Under the pieces are notes generated by a model. The model did not search any database, had not been told where the DNA came from, and saw nothing but the letters and a program-made list of their open reading frames with translations. A DNA stretch of 64,000 bases, taken from an uncultured Spirochaetales bacterium (GTDB taxonomy: Bacteria; Spirochaetota; Spirochaetia; Sphaerochaetales; Sphaerochaetaceae). The position numbers were made by a program, and so were the translations under genes. Positions 29,446-39,013 of the stretch are shown piece after piece. Numbering within the stretch: position 1 is the stretch's first letter; every line of letters starts with the position of its first letter. The DNA is taken from NCBI GenBank assembly GCA_944388965.1, contig CALXKL010000001.1:248001-312000 (forward strand), in the 5' to 3' direction.

Positions 29446-30252
29446 ATGAAGCGTATCAGGCTCACCATCGCCTATGACGGCAGCCTCTTCAACGGCTGGC
29501 AGTGCCAGACCAACGGTGTGGGCGTCCAGGATGTGCTCAACCGTCATCTGGGCGGGATATATGGGGTGGAGGTCTCCGTCCAGGGGTCGGGGAGGACCGA
29601 CAGCGGGGTACACGCCCTCGGCCAGGTCTGCCATTACGATGTGCCTGTGGACGCATCGTCCATAGGCGACGACAGGGTAGCCAAGGCCCTCAACGCCAGT
29701 CTTCCGAATTCGATACGGGTGCTCGCGAGTGAGGGGGTGGACGGATCGTTCCATGCCCGCTTCACCACGATGGCCCGTGAATACTGGTACTTCGTCAAGG
29801 ACAGGGACGGGGCGCTTCCCTTCGACTTCTCGCATGTGGGGCTCTACGACCGTCTTCCGTCCCTGGACCTGCTCCAGTCCTATGCTGGTCTGCTGCAGGG
29901 CACGCACGACTTCACCACATTCGCCTGTGCACGCGATGCAAGCGGATCGATGGTCAGGGACATATACGAATCGTACTGGAGTCTGCAGAACGACATGTAT
30001 ATGCGTCCAGTATACCGATACACCGTGGTCGGCAACGCATTCCTGTATCATCAGGTGCGCTCCATGGTCGGCACGATGATGTGCTATGCGCTCAGGGGGC
30101 GGAGCGTCGAGGAGTTCGCACGCATCCTTGAGGCGAAGGACAGGAGCCTTGCCATGACCACGGCTCCCGCGGCGGGTCTTTACCTTTCCCGCGTAAGCTA
30201 CGATAGTGACGAGTACATGTGGTTCGAGGAGGATACGGATGGAAAGGGATAG
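29446..30252 (+). CDS. truA: tRNA pseudouridine(38-40) synthase
   Basis: Converts uridines 38-40 in the tRNA anticodon stem to pseudouridine. The 268-residue protein starts MKRIRLTIAYDGSLFNGWQ, the classic TruA opening, and has the catalytic Asp in GSGRTDSGVHALGQ (about 47-60). The C-terminal RNA-binding part FLYHQVRSMVG is present. I choose ATG 29446 because it gives the canonical N-terminus; upstream in-frame ATG 29395 would overlap acpS by 14 nt. It overlaps the next gene by 14 nt. Confidence 0.95.
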   Translation: MKRIRLTIAYDGSLFNGWQCQTNGVGVQDVLNRHLGGIYGVEVSVQGSGRTDSGVHALGQVCHYDVPVDASSIGDDRVAKALNASLPNSIRVLASEGVDGSFHARFTTMAREYWYFVKDRDGALPFDFSHVGLYDRLPSLDLLQSYAGLLQGTHDFTTFACARDASGSMVRDIYESYWSLQNDMYMRPVYRYTVVGNAFLYHQVRSMVGTMMCYALRGRSVEEFARILEAKDRSLAMTTAPAAGLYLSRVSYDSDEYMWFEEDTDGKG

Positions 30253-30994
30253 CGCAGCCGAATACTTCCTCTCTCTTCTCGACGACGCCGCAAGCGTGAT
30301 ACTCTCCGACCCCCTGCGCCAGGTGGTGCCGGTGTGTTCGTACACGGTGAGGAACGAGGAGGAGCTGCACATCGACCAGTCGCTGAAGGCGATCTTCGAC
30401 ACCCGTCCAGGCGAAGGCGGCGGACCGGATGAGAGGCAGACCGTCTCCTCTCCGATTGGCGTGGTGGAGCTTTCCGAGATGCTGCTCGACTGCCACGAGT
30501 GCGAGTCATGGCTGCAGCGCAACGGCAACACCGTTGTCGGCCAGGGCTCGTCGAAGCCCCTGTTCCTCTTCGTGGTCGACAGGATAGGGCAGGACGGGTC
30601 GTTCTTCTCGATGCAGGAGATGGCCTTCTTCGACAAGTGGCTCAAGGGGCTGCATCTGGATGCCAGGAGGGAGTGCCACTACACGTCCGTGATAAAGTGC
30701 CCGTCGGGAGCCGATTTCATCTTCCCCGGCTGCGAGGCCATCCTTGCCAGGCAGATCGATCTCCTGCGCCCGAAGGTCGTCGTGATGCTGGGCAGTGCAG
30801 GCTGCTTCGTGACGACGGGGGACGGCGACATCTTCAAGGCCCGTGGAAAGGTACATGAATACCATGGCTGTCCTGTGGTGTGTTCCTTCTCCCCGACCCA
30901 GGTGCTTGCCGACTACGCCGCGCTTAGGCGTCCCGTATGGGAGGACCTCAAGCTCGCCGCGAAGGTGGCCGGCACGCTGGATAGGATCGGCTGA
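30239..30994 (+). CDS. Degenerate uracil-DNA-glycosylase-like protein
   Basis: A 251-residue protein related in layout to family 4 UDG. Cysteines in LLDCHECESW and in SVIKCPSG...FPGC fall where the 4Fe-4S ligands are expected, and LLRPKVVVMLGSAG matches the conserved strand. The normal active-site GEAPG is missing (the region reads VVDRIGQDGSFFSMQE) and the late HPS motif reads FSPTQVL. Uracil excision may therefore be lost or altered; a DNA-binding or repair-accessory role is possible. GAGGAGG precedes ATG 30239. It sits between truA and priA, overlapping both. Confidence 0.75.
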   Translation: MERDSAAEYFLSLLDDAASVILSDPLRQVVPVCSYTVRNEEELHIDQSLKAIFDTRPGEGGGPDERQTVSSPIGVVELSEMLLDCHECESWLQRNGNTVVGQGSSKPLFLFVVDRIGQDGSFFSMQEMAFFDKWLKGLHLDARRECHYTSVIKCPSGADFIFPGCEAILARQIDLLRPKVVVMLGSAGCFVTTGDGDIFKARGKVHEYHGCPVVCSFSPTQVLADYAALRRPVWEDLKLAAKVAGTLDRIG

Positions 30995-32952
30995 TGTTCG
31001 CCCGCGTCCTCATCGCCGTTCCTCTCGACGAGGAGTTCACATACAGGATACCGCAGGGCATGGACGTCGAGGTCGGTCGTCGTGTGGTCGTCCCGTTCGG
31101 CAGCCGGCAGGCCATCGGCTTCGTCGTCGCCGTGGAGGAGGAGCACCCGGTCGACTTCCGCATCCGCGACATAATCCGTCTGGTCGACAGGAAGGAGCCT
31201 TCCTTCACCGTCGAGCTCATCGAGCTGGCCCGCTTCGTGGCCGGGATGTACTTCTGCTCCGCAGGCCAGGCCATCAGCGCCATGATACCTTCCGGACGAA
31301 GGGAGACGGAGAGCGCCCTGTTCGACAGCGGGGCCAGCTTCCGGGCGATAGAGCAGCTGAGCGCCCAGCAGGAGAGCGCGATCAGGACCATACTCTCGGG
31401 CAGAGGCGTCTACTATGTGTACGGAGTGACCGGCAGCGGAAAGAGCGAGGTCTTCCTCCGTGTCAGCGAGCATGTGATAGCGCAGGGGATGCAGGTGATC
31501 TACCTCGTGCCCGAGATAACGCTGACCCATCAGCTCAGCACCGATGTCATGGCACGCTTCGGTGGACGCGTCGCGATCCTGCACTCCGCGCTCACTCCGT
31601 CCCAGCGCCTCAGACAATGGTTCAGGATCATGCACCATGAAGTTGATCTGGTCATCGGGGCCCGCTCTGCGGTCTACGCCCCGTGCGCGAAGCTGGGCCT
31701 GATCATAATGGACGAGGAGCACGAGAACAGCTACAAGAGCGGCTCGAGTCCACGCTACCATGCCCGCCAGGTCGCACAGAAGCGCTGCGAGATGAACGGC
31801 GTGAGCTTCGTCATGGGCTCCGCCACCCCCTCCATGGAGGCCTGGGCCATGATGGACAGGGGACTGGTCAGGCGGATAGACATGCCGCTCAGGGTCGCAG
31901 GCGGCTCGAGACCGCAGATTGAGGTCGTGAGCATGCTGGGCATCGACAGGTGCATATCCCCAAGGCTGGAGGACGAGATGCGGCGCACCATGATCGAGGG
32001 GCGTACGGTCATTCTATTCCTCAACAGGCGGGGTTATTCGTACTACTACCACTGCGACAACTGCGGCCACGTGATCGAATGTCCTCACTGCTCGGTGGCG
32101 ATGACCTACCACAGGGGGAGCGGAAGACTGCAGTGCCACTACTGCGGCTACAGCCAGGAGCCGGTGGACGAGTGTCCGCAATGCCACTCCACATCGCTTT
32201 CGGTCGCCGGACACGGGACGGAGAAGGTGGAGGAGGAGGTTGTGCGCCTCTTTCCAGGTGCGCGCATCGCACGCCTGGACGCGGATGCGGCATCCCAGGA
32301 CAGGGAGCTTGTGAAGAGGACAATAGCCGACTTCCACGACGGGCGCATCGACATCCTGCTCGGGACCCAGATGGTGGCCAAGGGACTGAACTTTCCGCGC
32401 CTGTCCCTGGTGGGTGTCATAAGCGCCGACAGCACTCTGTCGGTGCCGGACTTCCGCAGCGAGGAGCGTACGTTCGACCTTCTCGAGCAGGTCGCCGGAC
32501 GTGCAGGACGCTATGATTCCTCGGGCAAGGTCATCATCCAGACCTACAGGGCCTCCAGCAAGGCCATAGTCGCCGTCGAGAGGAACGATGCCGCCGGCTT
32601 CTACTCCCAGGAGCTCGGCATACGCCGCCTGCTGTCGTATCCTCCATATGTCCGCCTGATCGCCATCGTGTTCCGCTCCAGAGACAGGGAGAAGGCCGAG
32701 GCGGCGGCACACAGCCTGGGGGAGGTCATAGACCGGGTGATAGCCTCGTCATCGCTCGAGGGCCATGTGTCGATAGTCGGCATCAGCCCATGCATCATCG
32801 CACGCAAGGCGGGAAGCTGGAGGTACCAGATGCTGCTGTCGGCAAAGCGCATGGCGATGAACGGGGATGTGCTGAGAAAGGCGCTCTCGCTGTATGACCA
32901 GCCGGCGGGTGTCCATGTGGAGATCGACGTCGATCCTCTCAGCCTCATGTAG
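30994..32952 (+). CDS. priA: Primosomal protein N' (replication restart helicase)
   Basis: A 3'-5' superfamily 2 helicase that reloads the replisome at stalled forks. In 652 residues: an N-terminal 3'BD domain, Walker A GVTGSGKS near 143-150, the DEEH box near 240-243, and a zinc-binding insert with Cys pairs (YHCDNCGHVIECPHCSV and LQCHYCG...DECPQCHS). Helicase motif VI is LLEQVAGRAGR. The start overlaps the last base of the upstream stop. All key residues are present. Confidence 0.97.
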   Translation: MFARVLIAVPLDEEFTYRIPQGMDVEVGRRVVVPFGSRQAIGFVVAVEEEHPVDFRIRDIIRLVDRKEPSFTVELIELARFVAGMYFCSAGQAISAMIPSGRRETESALFDSGASFRAIEQLSAQQESAIRTILSGRGVYYVYGVTGSGKSEVFLRVSEHVIAQGMQVIYLVPEITLTHQLSTDVMARFGGRVAILHSALTPSQRLRQWFRIMHHEVDLVIGARSAVYAPCAKLGLIIMDEEHENSYKSGSSPRYHARQVAQKRCEMNGVSFVMGSATPSMEAWAMMDRGLVRRIDMPLRVAGGSRPQIEVVSMLGIDRCISPRLEDEMRRTMIEGRTVILFLNRRGYSYYYHCDNCGHVIECPHCSVAMTYHRGSGRLQCHYCGYSQEPVDECPQCHSTSLSVAGHGTEKVEEEVVRLFPGARIARLDADAASQDRELVKRTIADFHDGRIDILLGTQMVAKGLNFPRLSLVGVISADSTLSVPDFRSEERTFDLLEQVAGRAGRYDSSGKVIIQTYRASSKAIVAVERNDAAGFYSQELGIRRLLSYPPYVRLIAIVFRSRDREKAEAAAHSLGEVIDRVIASSSLEGHVSIVGISPCIIARKAGSWRYQMLLSAKRMAMNGDVLRKALSLYDQPAGVHVEIDVDPLSLM

Positions 32953-32980
32953 CCGGGATGTGGATTTACCCGCACCGACA

Positions 32981-32989
32981 TGCTATATT
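32981..32989 (+). promoter_or_regulatory. Extended -10 promoter of def, leaderless arrangement
   Basis: TGCTATATT (extended TGn plus TATATT at 32984-32989) is followed by 6 nt and ATG 32996. The expected transcription start coincides with the ATG, and no SD exists. Confidence 0.55.
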
Positions 32990-32995
32990 TCCATC

Positions 32996-33502
32996 ATGCT
33001 TGATATTTACAGATACGGTGATGAGGTCCTCAGGGAGCCCACACGGGATGTGACGAAGTTCGACGATGCGCTGGCCATGCTGGTCGATGCCATGTTCGAT
33101 ACGATGATAGAGGCCGACGGAGTGGGCCTTGCCGGCCCGCAGGTCGGCGTGAGCAGCCGCCTGTTCGTCGTGGACACCAGAAGGGAGGGCGAGAGGATTG
33201 CCTTCATCAACCCCGACATCGTGGAGACCAGCGACGACAGCGTCCCCTACGAGGAGGGATGCCTGTCCATTCCGGGTGTCTACCATGATGTGATGAGGCC
33301 CTCACGGATCGTGGTCAGGGCCCAGGACGTCGATGGCAGACACTTCACGCTGGAGGCGGATGGACTGCTTGCCCGCGTGATCCAGCACGAGTACGACCAT
33401 CTGGAGGGCAGGCTCTTCGTCGACCGTCTGGACGACGAGGAGAAGGCGAAGGTCGTCGCCCAGTACGAGAAGCGCTCCAGGGGCAAGAGGAAGCATAGGT
33501 GA
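32996..33502 (+). CDS. def: Peptide deformylase
   Basis: Removes the formyl group from nascent N-termini, acting before Met aminopeptidase. The 168-residue protein has all three motifs: GVGLAGPQVG (43-51), EEGCLS with metal ligand Cys89, and HEYDH at 131-135 with two His ligands and the catalytic Glu. ATG 32996 gives the conserved short N-terminus (MLDIYRYGDEVLREPT). fmt, encoding the enzyme that adds the formyl group, follows with a 4-nt overlap. Confidence 0.97.
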   Translation: MLDIYRYGDEVLREPTRDVTKFDDALAMLVDAMFDTMIEADGVGLAGPQVGVSSRLFVVDTRREGERIAFINPDIVETSDDSVPYEEGCLSIPGVYHDVMRPSRIVVRAQDVDGRHFTLEADGLLARVIQHEYDHLEGRLFVDRLDDEEKAKVVAQYEKRSRGKRKHR

Positions 33503-34431
33503 GGATACTTTTTGCAGGAACCGATGAGATAGCGGTGCCCACGCTTGAGGCACTGGACAGGCACCGTCTGGTGTGCGCCGTGCTGACAGCGCCGGATGCG
33601 CCCGGCAAGAGGGGGCACGCACTGCTGCCAAGCCCCGTGAAGGCGAAAGCGTTGGAGCTCGGAGTGCCGGTGTTCCAGCCGGACAGACTCGGCAGCCAGG
33701 CGCGCGAGGCGATCTCGCATCTTGGGGCGGATACGCTGCTCTCGTTCTGCTACGGGCGCATCTTCGGCCCGAAGTTCCTCTCCCTCTTCCGGCATTCGTT
33801 CAACATCCATCCATCACTTCTCCCGAAGTACAGGGGATGCGCCCCCATCCAGAACACCATACTCTCCATGGACAGGCAAGGAGGGATATCGATACAGGAG
33901 ATCGCACTGGCCGTAGACGAAGGGGACATCTATCTGACCCAGGCGTTCGACCTCGACGGCACCGAGACCACGGACAGCCTGTGCAGCAGGGTGGCCTCGA
34001 TGGCGCCGGACCTGGCTGTCCGTCTGCTGTCAAGCCTTGACGTGTTCAGAAGCAGACCGCAGGTCGACACAGGCGCCAGCTACACGCGCTTCATCCGCAA
34101 GGAGGATGCGGTGCTGGACTTCAAGGACAGCGCGATGAGACTCCATGCCGCCATAAGGGCCTATTCGACCTGGCCCAAGGCCACATGCATGCTCGACGGC
34201 CAGCCCCTCTATCTTCTGGGAGTGTCGGGCAGCGTGTTCGACATCCCCCACGAGGAGTGCGCTGAGGAGCCCGGCACGGTGGCAGGATACGTCAAGGGCC
34301 GTGGACTGAAGATCGCGACCGGCGACGGATATCTTTACGTGGACAGCCTCCAGCTTCCCACGAAGAAGGCCATGGACAGCGCCTCCTTCATCAACGGACG
34401 GCGTGACATCATCGGCAAGGTGCTGACCTAA
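33499..34431 (+). CDS. fmt: Methionyl-tRNA formyltransferase
   Basis: Formylates Met-tRNAfMet using 10-formyl-tetrahydrofolate. The 310-residue protein starts at GTG 33499 inside the def stop. The N-terminal Rossmann domain begins MRILFAGTDEIAVPTLEAL; the catalytic region NIHPSLLPKYRGCAPIQ (about 106-122) includes the SLLP loop and following residues. A C-terminal OB-like tRNA-binding domain completes it. def-fmt coupling is the common bacterial arrangement. Confidence 0.97.
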   Translation: MRILFAGTDEIAVPTLEALDRHRLVCAVLTAPDAPGKRGHALLPSPVKAKALELGVPVFQPDRLGSQAREAISHLGADTLLSFCYGRIFGPKFLSLFRHSFNIHPSLLPKYRGCAPIQNTILSMDRQGGISIQEIALAVDEGDIYLTQAFDLDGTETTDSLCSRVASMAPDLAVRLLSSLDVFRSRPQVDTGASYTRFIRKEDAVLDFKDSAMRLHAAIRAYSTWPKATCMLDGQPLYLLGVSGSVFDIPHEECAEEPGTVAGYVKGRGLKIATGDGYLYVDSLQLPTKKAMDSASFINGRRDIIGKVLT

Positions 34432-34442
34432 GGAGAGAGGCG

Positions 34443-36647
34443 ATGAAGCGGCTGACGTGTGTTCTCGTGCTTGTCATGAGCTGTCTGTGCCTCTTCGCAA
34501 CACACCGGCCCGTCGTGGCCCTCGTGCTCTCGGGCGGCGGTGCCAGAGGCTTTGCACATATCCCGATCATCGAGGAGCTGGAGAGGCGCGGCATAGTTCC
34601 CGACATGGTCATTGGTGCCAGCATGGGCGCCCTCGTCGGCGCCCTGTACGCCTCCGGCTATACGAGCCATGACATGTACGCCCTGATAGACGACACCGAT
34701 TTCATGAACGCCGTGTTCAACCTCAGCCAGCCGGCGGAGAAGGTGCTGGACAGGGCCTACGACAGCATCGGAGACCCGAACTTCTCGATCGACTTCACGG
34801 AGGGCGGGATCGGAAGGACGGATGCCCTGCTCGACGACTCGAAGGTCAATCTCATTCTGCATGAATCGCTTTCACGCGTGGAGGACATCGGCTCATTCGA
34901 CGATCTTGCCATACCGTTCCGCTGCGTGGGCACCGACTTCCGCAGCGGGGAGGGCATCGTGTTCTCCTCAGGATCGCTGTATGACGCTCTTAGGGCTTCG
35001 ATGTCGATGCCATTCGTCTTCCCGGTCGTCCAGCTGGAGGACGGAAGATACGTCGTCGACGGCGGGGTGTACGACAACCTGCCCATAGAGCTTGCGCGCT
35101 CGATGGGTGCCGACATCGTCATCGCGGTCGACGTCAACGAGAGCATCCGGCAGGCGGCAGAGGACGAGGAGACGTTCGAGACGCTCTCCGGCGCACTCAC
35201 GCAGTACCTTGTGCTCGTCGGCCAGATCAGGAGCGTCGAACAGTACGACGATGCCGACTACGTCATCGTCCCGGACACGTCCCGCATAGGGGTCGTGGCC
35301 TTCAACGACATCGATGCGATTCTGGAATGCGGGCGTGCCTTCGTCGAGGACAACCGGCAGCTCTTCGACGACATCCAGGCCCGCCTTGAGGAGGCGGGAT
35401 GCGGCGACAGGCCGGCCCCGAGGCCGTATTCCTCTTTCCCCGTTTCGACTATAGAGGGATTTGACTTCGATGAGGATCTGGAACGGTTCGAGGATCTCTT
35501 CGAACGGCTGTACACCGGGGCCGCGTATGACGGGGATGTGATACGCGACATCGACAGGCGGCTGGGCATGATAAGGAGGATGACGAACAAGTCCACTGTG
35601 AACTACCGCCTCGAGGACGGCATCGTCCGCGTCGCGGGACGCGACTATGTCGAGCCCTCGACATCGCTCCAGCTCGGCCTGAAGGGCGGCATCCATTCCT
35701 ACACCGACTTCAGGGGACGCGACTTCCACATCGCCCTGGATCCCGACTTCTCCCTGTCGCTGGACATGTGGTTCGGCGATCTTCGCCTGACCCCCTCGCT
35801 CGTGATAGGACAGATGAACACGCTGTCTCTGGACGGCTTCCTCCTTGTCGCCCGCAGCTGGGCACTCGAGGTCGGCCTGGAAGGCGCCTTCGGAGGCATG
35901 TCTGCGCTGTCGGACAGAGTGTACTTGGACCGCTATCCGACGAGGGACTGGAAGGCTTCTGGTTCGCTTGGACTGGTGTACTTCAGCGGCATAAGCCATC
36001 GTCTGGACCTGACGTTCACATACGACTTCCACTACCTGGGACGGGTCCAGTCGAGTGCCCATGTGCCCTCGTCAAGGCGCGACATCTGGCCCGAGAGGAT
36101 CGTCCATCATCCGCACCTCACGCTGTCTTACAGACTCGACGGCACCCATTTGGAGAGCGTGCAGGAGACCGGGCTGTCCGTCCAGTGTGCGCTCAGCGTC
36201 GGCTGGGACGGGGACTTCACATATTCGATGAGAGGAGACATCGACTCGTCCATACGCCTGTCGGCATCCCATTCGTCGTTCCTCGACGCCGGCCTTTCGC
36301 TGTTCTCGTCGCGAGGCCCCTACGAGCTCCTGTCCAGCTACATGGTGGACACCTTCGGCCGGATCTCGTCCGACTTCATCTACGCCGACATGTCGTACAG
36401 ATACTACTTCTTCCCACGCCGGAACGGCCTGTACATCTTTGCGGGCGTCTTCGGCGAGGCGCTCAGCGACGACGGAGTGTCGACATCGGGCCGTGTGGAC
36501 GACACCATGGTCCCCTTCGCGACGCTCGACTCGTTCGAGGCGGGACTTGTCGCGGGTCTTGGCTTCCTCACCGACTTTGGTGACATCTTCGCACGGGTGC
36601 ACGTCTCGTACACAGGCCGCGTCTCGTTCACGATCGAGGTGCAGTGA
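34443..36647 (+). CDS. Patatin-like phospholipase with C-terminal beta-barrel (PlpD type)
   Basis: A 734-residue exported protein. The signal peptide is MKRLTCVLVLVMSCLCLFA. The patatin domain (about 25-300) has the oxyanion loop SGGGARGFAH, the nucleophile elbow GASMG (Ser about 60) and the DGG catalytic Asp motif (about 205). A linker resembling one POTRA-like domain (about 330-400) precedes a strand-rich C-terminal barrel. This is the architecture of P. aeruginosa PlpD, a type Vd autotransporter lipase. Residues after about 410 contain many alternating strands typical of Omp85-like barrels. AGGAGAG precedes ATG 34443. Confidence 0.9.
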   Translation: MKRLTCVLVLVMSCLCLFATHRPVVALVLSGGGARGFAHIPIIEELERRGIVPDMVIGASMGALVGALYASGYTSHDMYALIDDTDFMNAVFNLSQPAEKVLDRAYDSIGDPNFSIDFTEGGIGRTDALLDDSKVNLILHESLSRVEDIGSFDDLAIPFRCVGTDFRSGEGIVFSSGSLYDALRASMSMPFVFPVVQLEDGRYVVDGGVYDNLPIELARSMGADIVIAVDVNESIRQAAEDEETFETLSGALTQYLVLVGQIRSVEQYDDADYVIVPDTSRIGVVAFNDIDAILECGRAFVEDNRQLFDDIQARLEEAGCGDRPAPRPYSSFPVSTIEGFDFDEDLERFEDLFERLYTGAAYDGDVIRDIDRRLGMIRRMTNKSTVNYRLEDGIVRVAGRDYVEPSTSLQLGLKGGIHSYTDFRGRDFHIALDPDFSLSLDMWFGDLRLTPSLVIGQMNTLSLDGFLLVARSWALEVGLEGAFGGMSALSDRVYLDRYPTRDWKASGSLGLVYFSGISHRLDLTFTYDFHYLGRVQSSAHVPSSRRDIWPERIVHHPHLTLSYRLDGTHLESVQETGLSVQCALSVGWDGDFTYSMRGDIDSSIRLSASHSSFLDAGLSLFSSRGPYELLSSYMVDTFGRISSDFIYADMSYRYYFFPRRNGLYIFAGVFGEALSDDGVSTSGRVDDTMVPFATLDSFEAGLVAGLGFLTDFGDIFARVHVSYTGRVSFTIEVQ

Positions 36648-36657
36648 TGGGTGAATC

Positions 36658-37623
36658 ATGACTCGCCGTTGGAACGCGTACTCGCAGTACCTGCAAAGGC
36701 GCTACGGACAAAGGGTGTACCGGGTGGGCGTGGACGCCCATCTGTCCTGCCCCAACCGTGACGCACAGGGGCGTGGCGGGTGCTCCTTCTGCGACGGCAC
36801 CGGAGCCGTTGCGGTCCACCTGAGGACAGGTGAGAGGGACATTGACTCGTCATCATCCATTCTGCTTCACGACAGGCGCACGATTGAAGAGCAGATAGAG
36901 GCCGGGCTGCGCTTCATCCGCTACCGCTATCACAGCACGCTTGCGATGCTGTACTTCCAGGCCTGGAGCAACACCAACGCGCCGGTGGAGGTGCTGAAGG
37001 ATCTGTATGACAGGGGGCTTTCCTGTCATGACTTCGTCTCCCTGATAGTATCCACGAGGCCGGATCTCGTCGCCGACGATGTCGTGTCGCTGCTCTCCTC
37101 CTACATCACGCCGCAGCGGGATGTGTGGGTGGAGCTGGGACTTCAGAGCGCAAGCGACGAGACGCTGAAGAGGATCGGGCGCGGCCATGATGTCGCATGC
37201 TACGTCGATGCCGTTAGGAGGCTCAGGGATGCGGGCATCAGGGTGTGCACGCATGTCATGCTGGTCACGGCCTACGAGGGGCGGCAGGAGGCTCTGGAGA
37301 CCATACGTCTGGTCAACCGGGTGCACAGCGATGCCGTCAAGATACACGACCTTTGTCTTACTCGTGGCACGAGACTGCTTGACGACTACAGGGACCTTGG
37401 CTGTCTTCCATGCGCTTCGCTACGCCGTCATGTCGAGGATGTGTCCTTCCTGCTGGCCCATCTGGAGGGGGATGTCATCGTCGAGCGGCTTTTGACGGAG
37501 ATGACGAACCAGCGTCTTGTGCATCCACGCCATTTTCCCGACAAGAGGGACGTGCTTGCCATGATAGACGCCCATATGGAGGCGAGGGGATGGGTACAGG
37601 GATGCCTTGCCGGCTCCACCTGA
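36658..37623 (+). CDS. Radical SAM protein, YhcC/TIGR01212 family
   Basis: A 321-residue radical SAM enzyme. The [4Fe-4S] Cys motif is spaced unusually, CPNRDAQGRGGCSFC with C31, C42 and C45, which characterises the YhcC subfamily. Typical downstream blocks are YFQAWSNTNAP (about 101-111) and WVELGLQSASDETLKRIGRGH. The reaction is not established for the family. It starts 10 nt after the patatin gene stop and precedes the fumarase pair, which has its own promoter. Confidence 0.92.
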   Translation: MTRRWNAYSQYLQRRYGQRVYRVGVDAHLSCPNRDAQGRGGCSFCDGTGAVAVHLRTGERDIDSSSSILLHDRRTIEEQIEAGLRFIRYRYHSTLAMLYFQAWSNTNAPVEVLKDLYDRGLSCHDFVSLIVSTRPDLVADDVVSLLSSYITPQRDVWVELGLQSASDETLKRIGRGHDVACYVDAVRRLRDAGIRVCTHVMLVTAYEGRQEALETIRLVNRVHSDAVKIHDLCLTRGTRLLDDYRDLGCLPCASLRRHVEDVSFLLAHLEGDVIVERLLTEMTNQRLVHPRHFPDKRDVLAMIDAHMEARGWVQGCLAGST

Positions 37624-37634
37624 TGCGGGCGATG

Positions 37635-37643
37635 TGGTAGAAT
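37635..37643 (+). promoter_or_regulatory. Extended -10 promoter of the fumarase operon, leaderless arrangement
   Basis: TGGTAGAAT (extended TGn plus TAGAAT at 37638-37643) lies 6 nt before ATG 37650, with no SD sequence between. Confidence 0.55.
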
Positions 37644-37649
37644 CCAGAC

Positions 37650-38495
37650 ATGACACTTCAGCAGAGAATCGAGGAGGCCCTGTGCAGCGCCGTCAGGACG
37701 CTTCCCGCCCAGTGCGAGGCGCTGATCCGCAAGACATGCGACGAGGAGAGATCCACGGCAGGGCATAGCGTCCTGTCCGCGATAGTGAGGAACATCGACA
37801 TGGCCTCATCCTCAACACTGCCGCTGTGCCAGGACTGCGGGATGTTCCTGTGCTTCGTCGAAGTCGGCCGTGACAGCCGTGCGGATGTCGGAAGACTCGA
37901 GGACATCATCATCGATGCGTGCAGGAGGGCGGCCCATAGGGCGTACTACCGCAGCAGCGTGGTCGCCGAGCCGGTGTACGACAGGGTGAACACCGGCGAC
38001 AATCTTCCGCCGGTCATCCACTGGGAGGTCGTCGATGGCGATTGCATCAGGATATCGTTCCTGCTCAAGGGCTTCGGAAGCGAGAACTGCTCGTCTGTCA
38101 GGATGATTCGTCCGACGGACGGCGAAGAGGGTGTCGTCGGCGCCGTGCTGGACATGGTACGGGCTGCCGGAGGCAAGCCCTGTCCCCCGATGTTCCTTGG
38201 AGTCGGCATCGGCGGCACCATGGACAAGGCCGCCGTGCTTTCCAAGAAGGCGCTGCTGCGCGAGGCTGCAAGCCGCCATCCGGACGAGCGCTATGCCCGG
38301 CTCGAAGAGCGGCTGCTGGATGAGGTGAACAGGCTTGGAATCGGCCCTGGAGGGCTGGGTGGCGACCACACCTGCCTGTCGGTATGCATCGAGACGTATC
38401 CGACGCACATCGCAGGACTGCCGGTGGCATTGAGCGTGAACTGCTGGGCCGAGCGCAAGGCCGTCATCGAGGTCATTGGAGGCGAGGTATGGTAA
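37650..38495 (+). CDS. Class I fumarate hydratase, alpha subunit
   Basis: The Fe-S catalytic subunit (281 aa) of a two-subunit class I fumarase/L(+)-tartrate dehydratase-type hydratase. Conserved pieces include LPLCQDCGMFLCFVEVG, with the first cluster Cys, FLLKGFGSENCSSV, with a second Cys and an SEN-type active-site stretch, and GPGGLGGDHTCLSV near the end. It interconverts fumarate and malate if it is a true fumarase; tartrate dehydratase is the alternative. It overlaps the beta subunit gene by 7 nt. Confidence 0.92.
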   Translation: MTLQQRIEEALCSAVRTLPAQCEALIRKTCDEERSTAGHSVLSAIVRNIDMASSSTLPLCQDCGMFLCFVEVGRDSRADVGRLEDIIIDACRRAAHRAYYRSSVVAEPVYDRVNTGDNLPPVIHWEVVDGDCIRISFLLKGFGSENCSSVRMIRPTDGEEGVVGAVLDMVRAAGGKPCPPMFLGVGIGGTMDKAAVLSKKALLREAASRHPDERYARLEERLLDEVNRLGIGPGGLGGDHTCLSVCIETYPTHIAGLPVALSVNCWAERKAVIEVIGGEVW

Positions 38496-39013
38496 GACTC
38501 CATCTTCCATATGATGAAGGGGACCTGGACAGGCTGGAGGTGGGCGAAGAGGTTCTCATCGACGGGGTGCTGCATGTGGGGCGTGACCAGGTCCACCGCA
38601 GACTGTGCGACATGATCGCCCGTGGCGAGGAGCCACCATTCGACTTCACGGGCCATGGAATCTACTACATGGGTCCGAGTCCTGCTCCCCAGGGCCATGT
38701 GATCGGAGCCGCCGGTCCCACGACATCGGCGCGCATGGATCCATACAGCCCGACGCTGGTCGCGCATGGGCTACGCCTGATGGTCGGCAAGGGACCGCGC
38801 AGCCGGGAAGTCGTCGATGCCTGCCGGATCCATCATGGAGCGTACCTGTATGCATACGGAGGCTGTGGGGCGCTGTACAGCAGCCTCATAAGATCCGTCA
38901 GGACCGTCGCCTTCCCCGAGCTTGGCCCGGAGGCGCTTCTGGAGCTGCATGTCGTCGACTTCCCTGCAATCTGCATGATCGATTCCCGAGGAAGGGTTTA
39001 CGGAAGCAAATAG
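38489..39013 (+). CDS. Class I fumarate hydratase, beta subunit
   Basis: The small C-terminal-domain subunit, 174 residues, starting at ATG 38489 inside the alpha subunit end. Conserved signatures are DQVHRRL, YYMGPSPAPQGHVIGAAGPTTSARMD (a substrate-binding region) and AYGGCGALYSSLI. In single-chain fumarases this forms the C-terminal domain. Its stop is followed by about 125 nt with no gene and no strong terminator before the convergent arsR-type gene. Confidence 0.92.
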   Translation: MVRLHLPYDEGDLDRLEVGEEVLIDGVLHVGRDQVHRRLCDMIARGEEPPFDFTGHGIYYMGPSPAPQGHVIGAAGPTTSARMDPYSPTLVAHGLRLMVGKGPRSREVVDACRIHHGAYLYAYGGCGALYSSLIRSVRTVAFPELGPEALLELHVVDFPAICMIDSRGRVYGSK

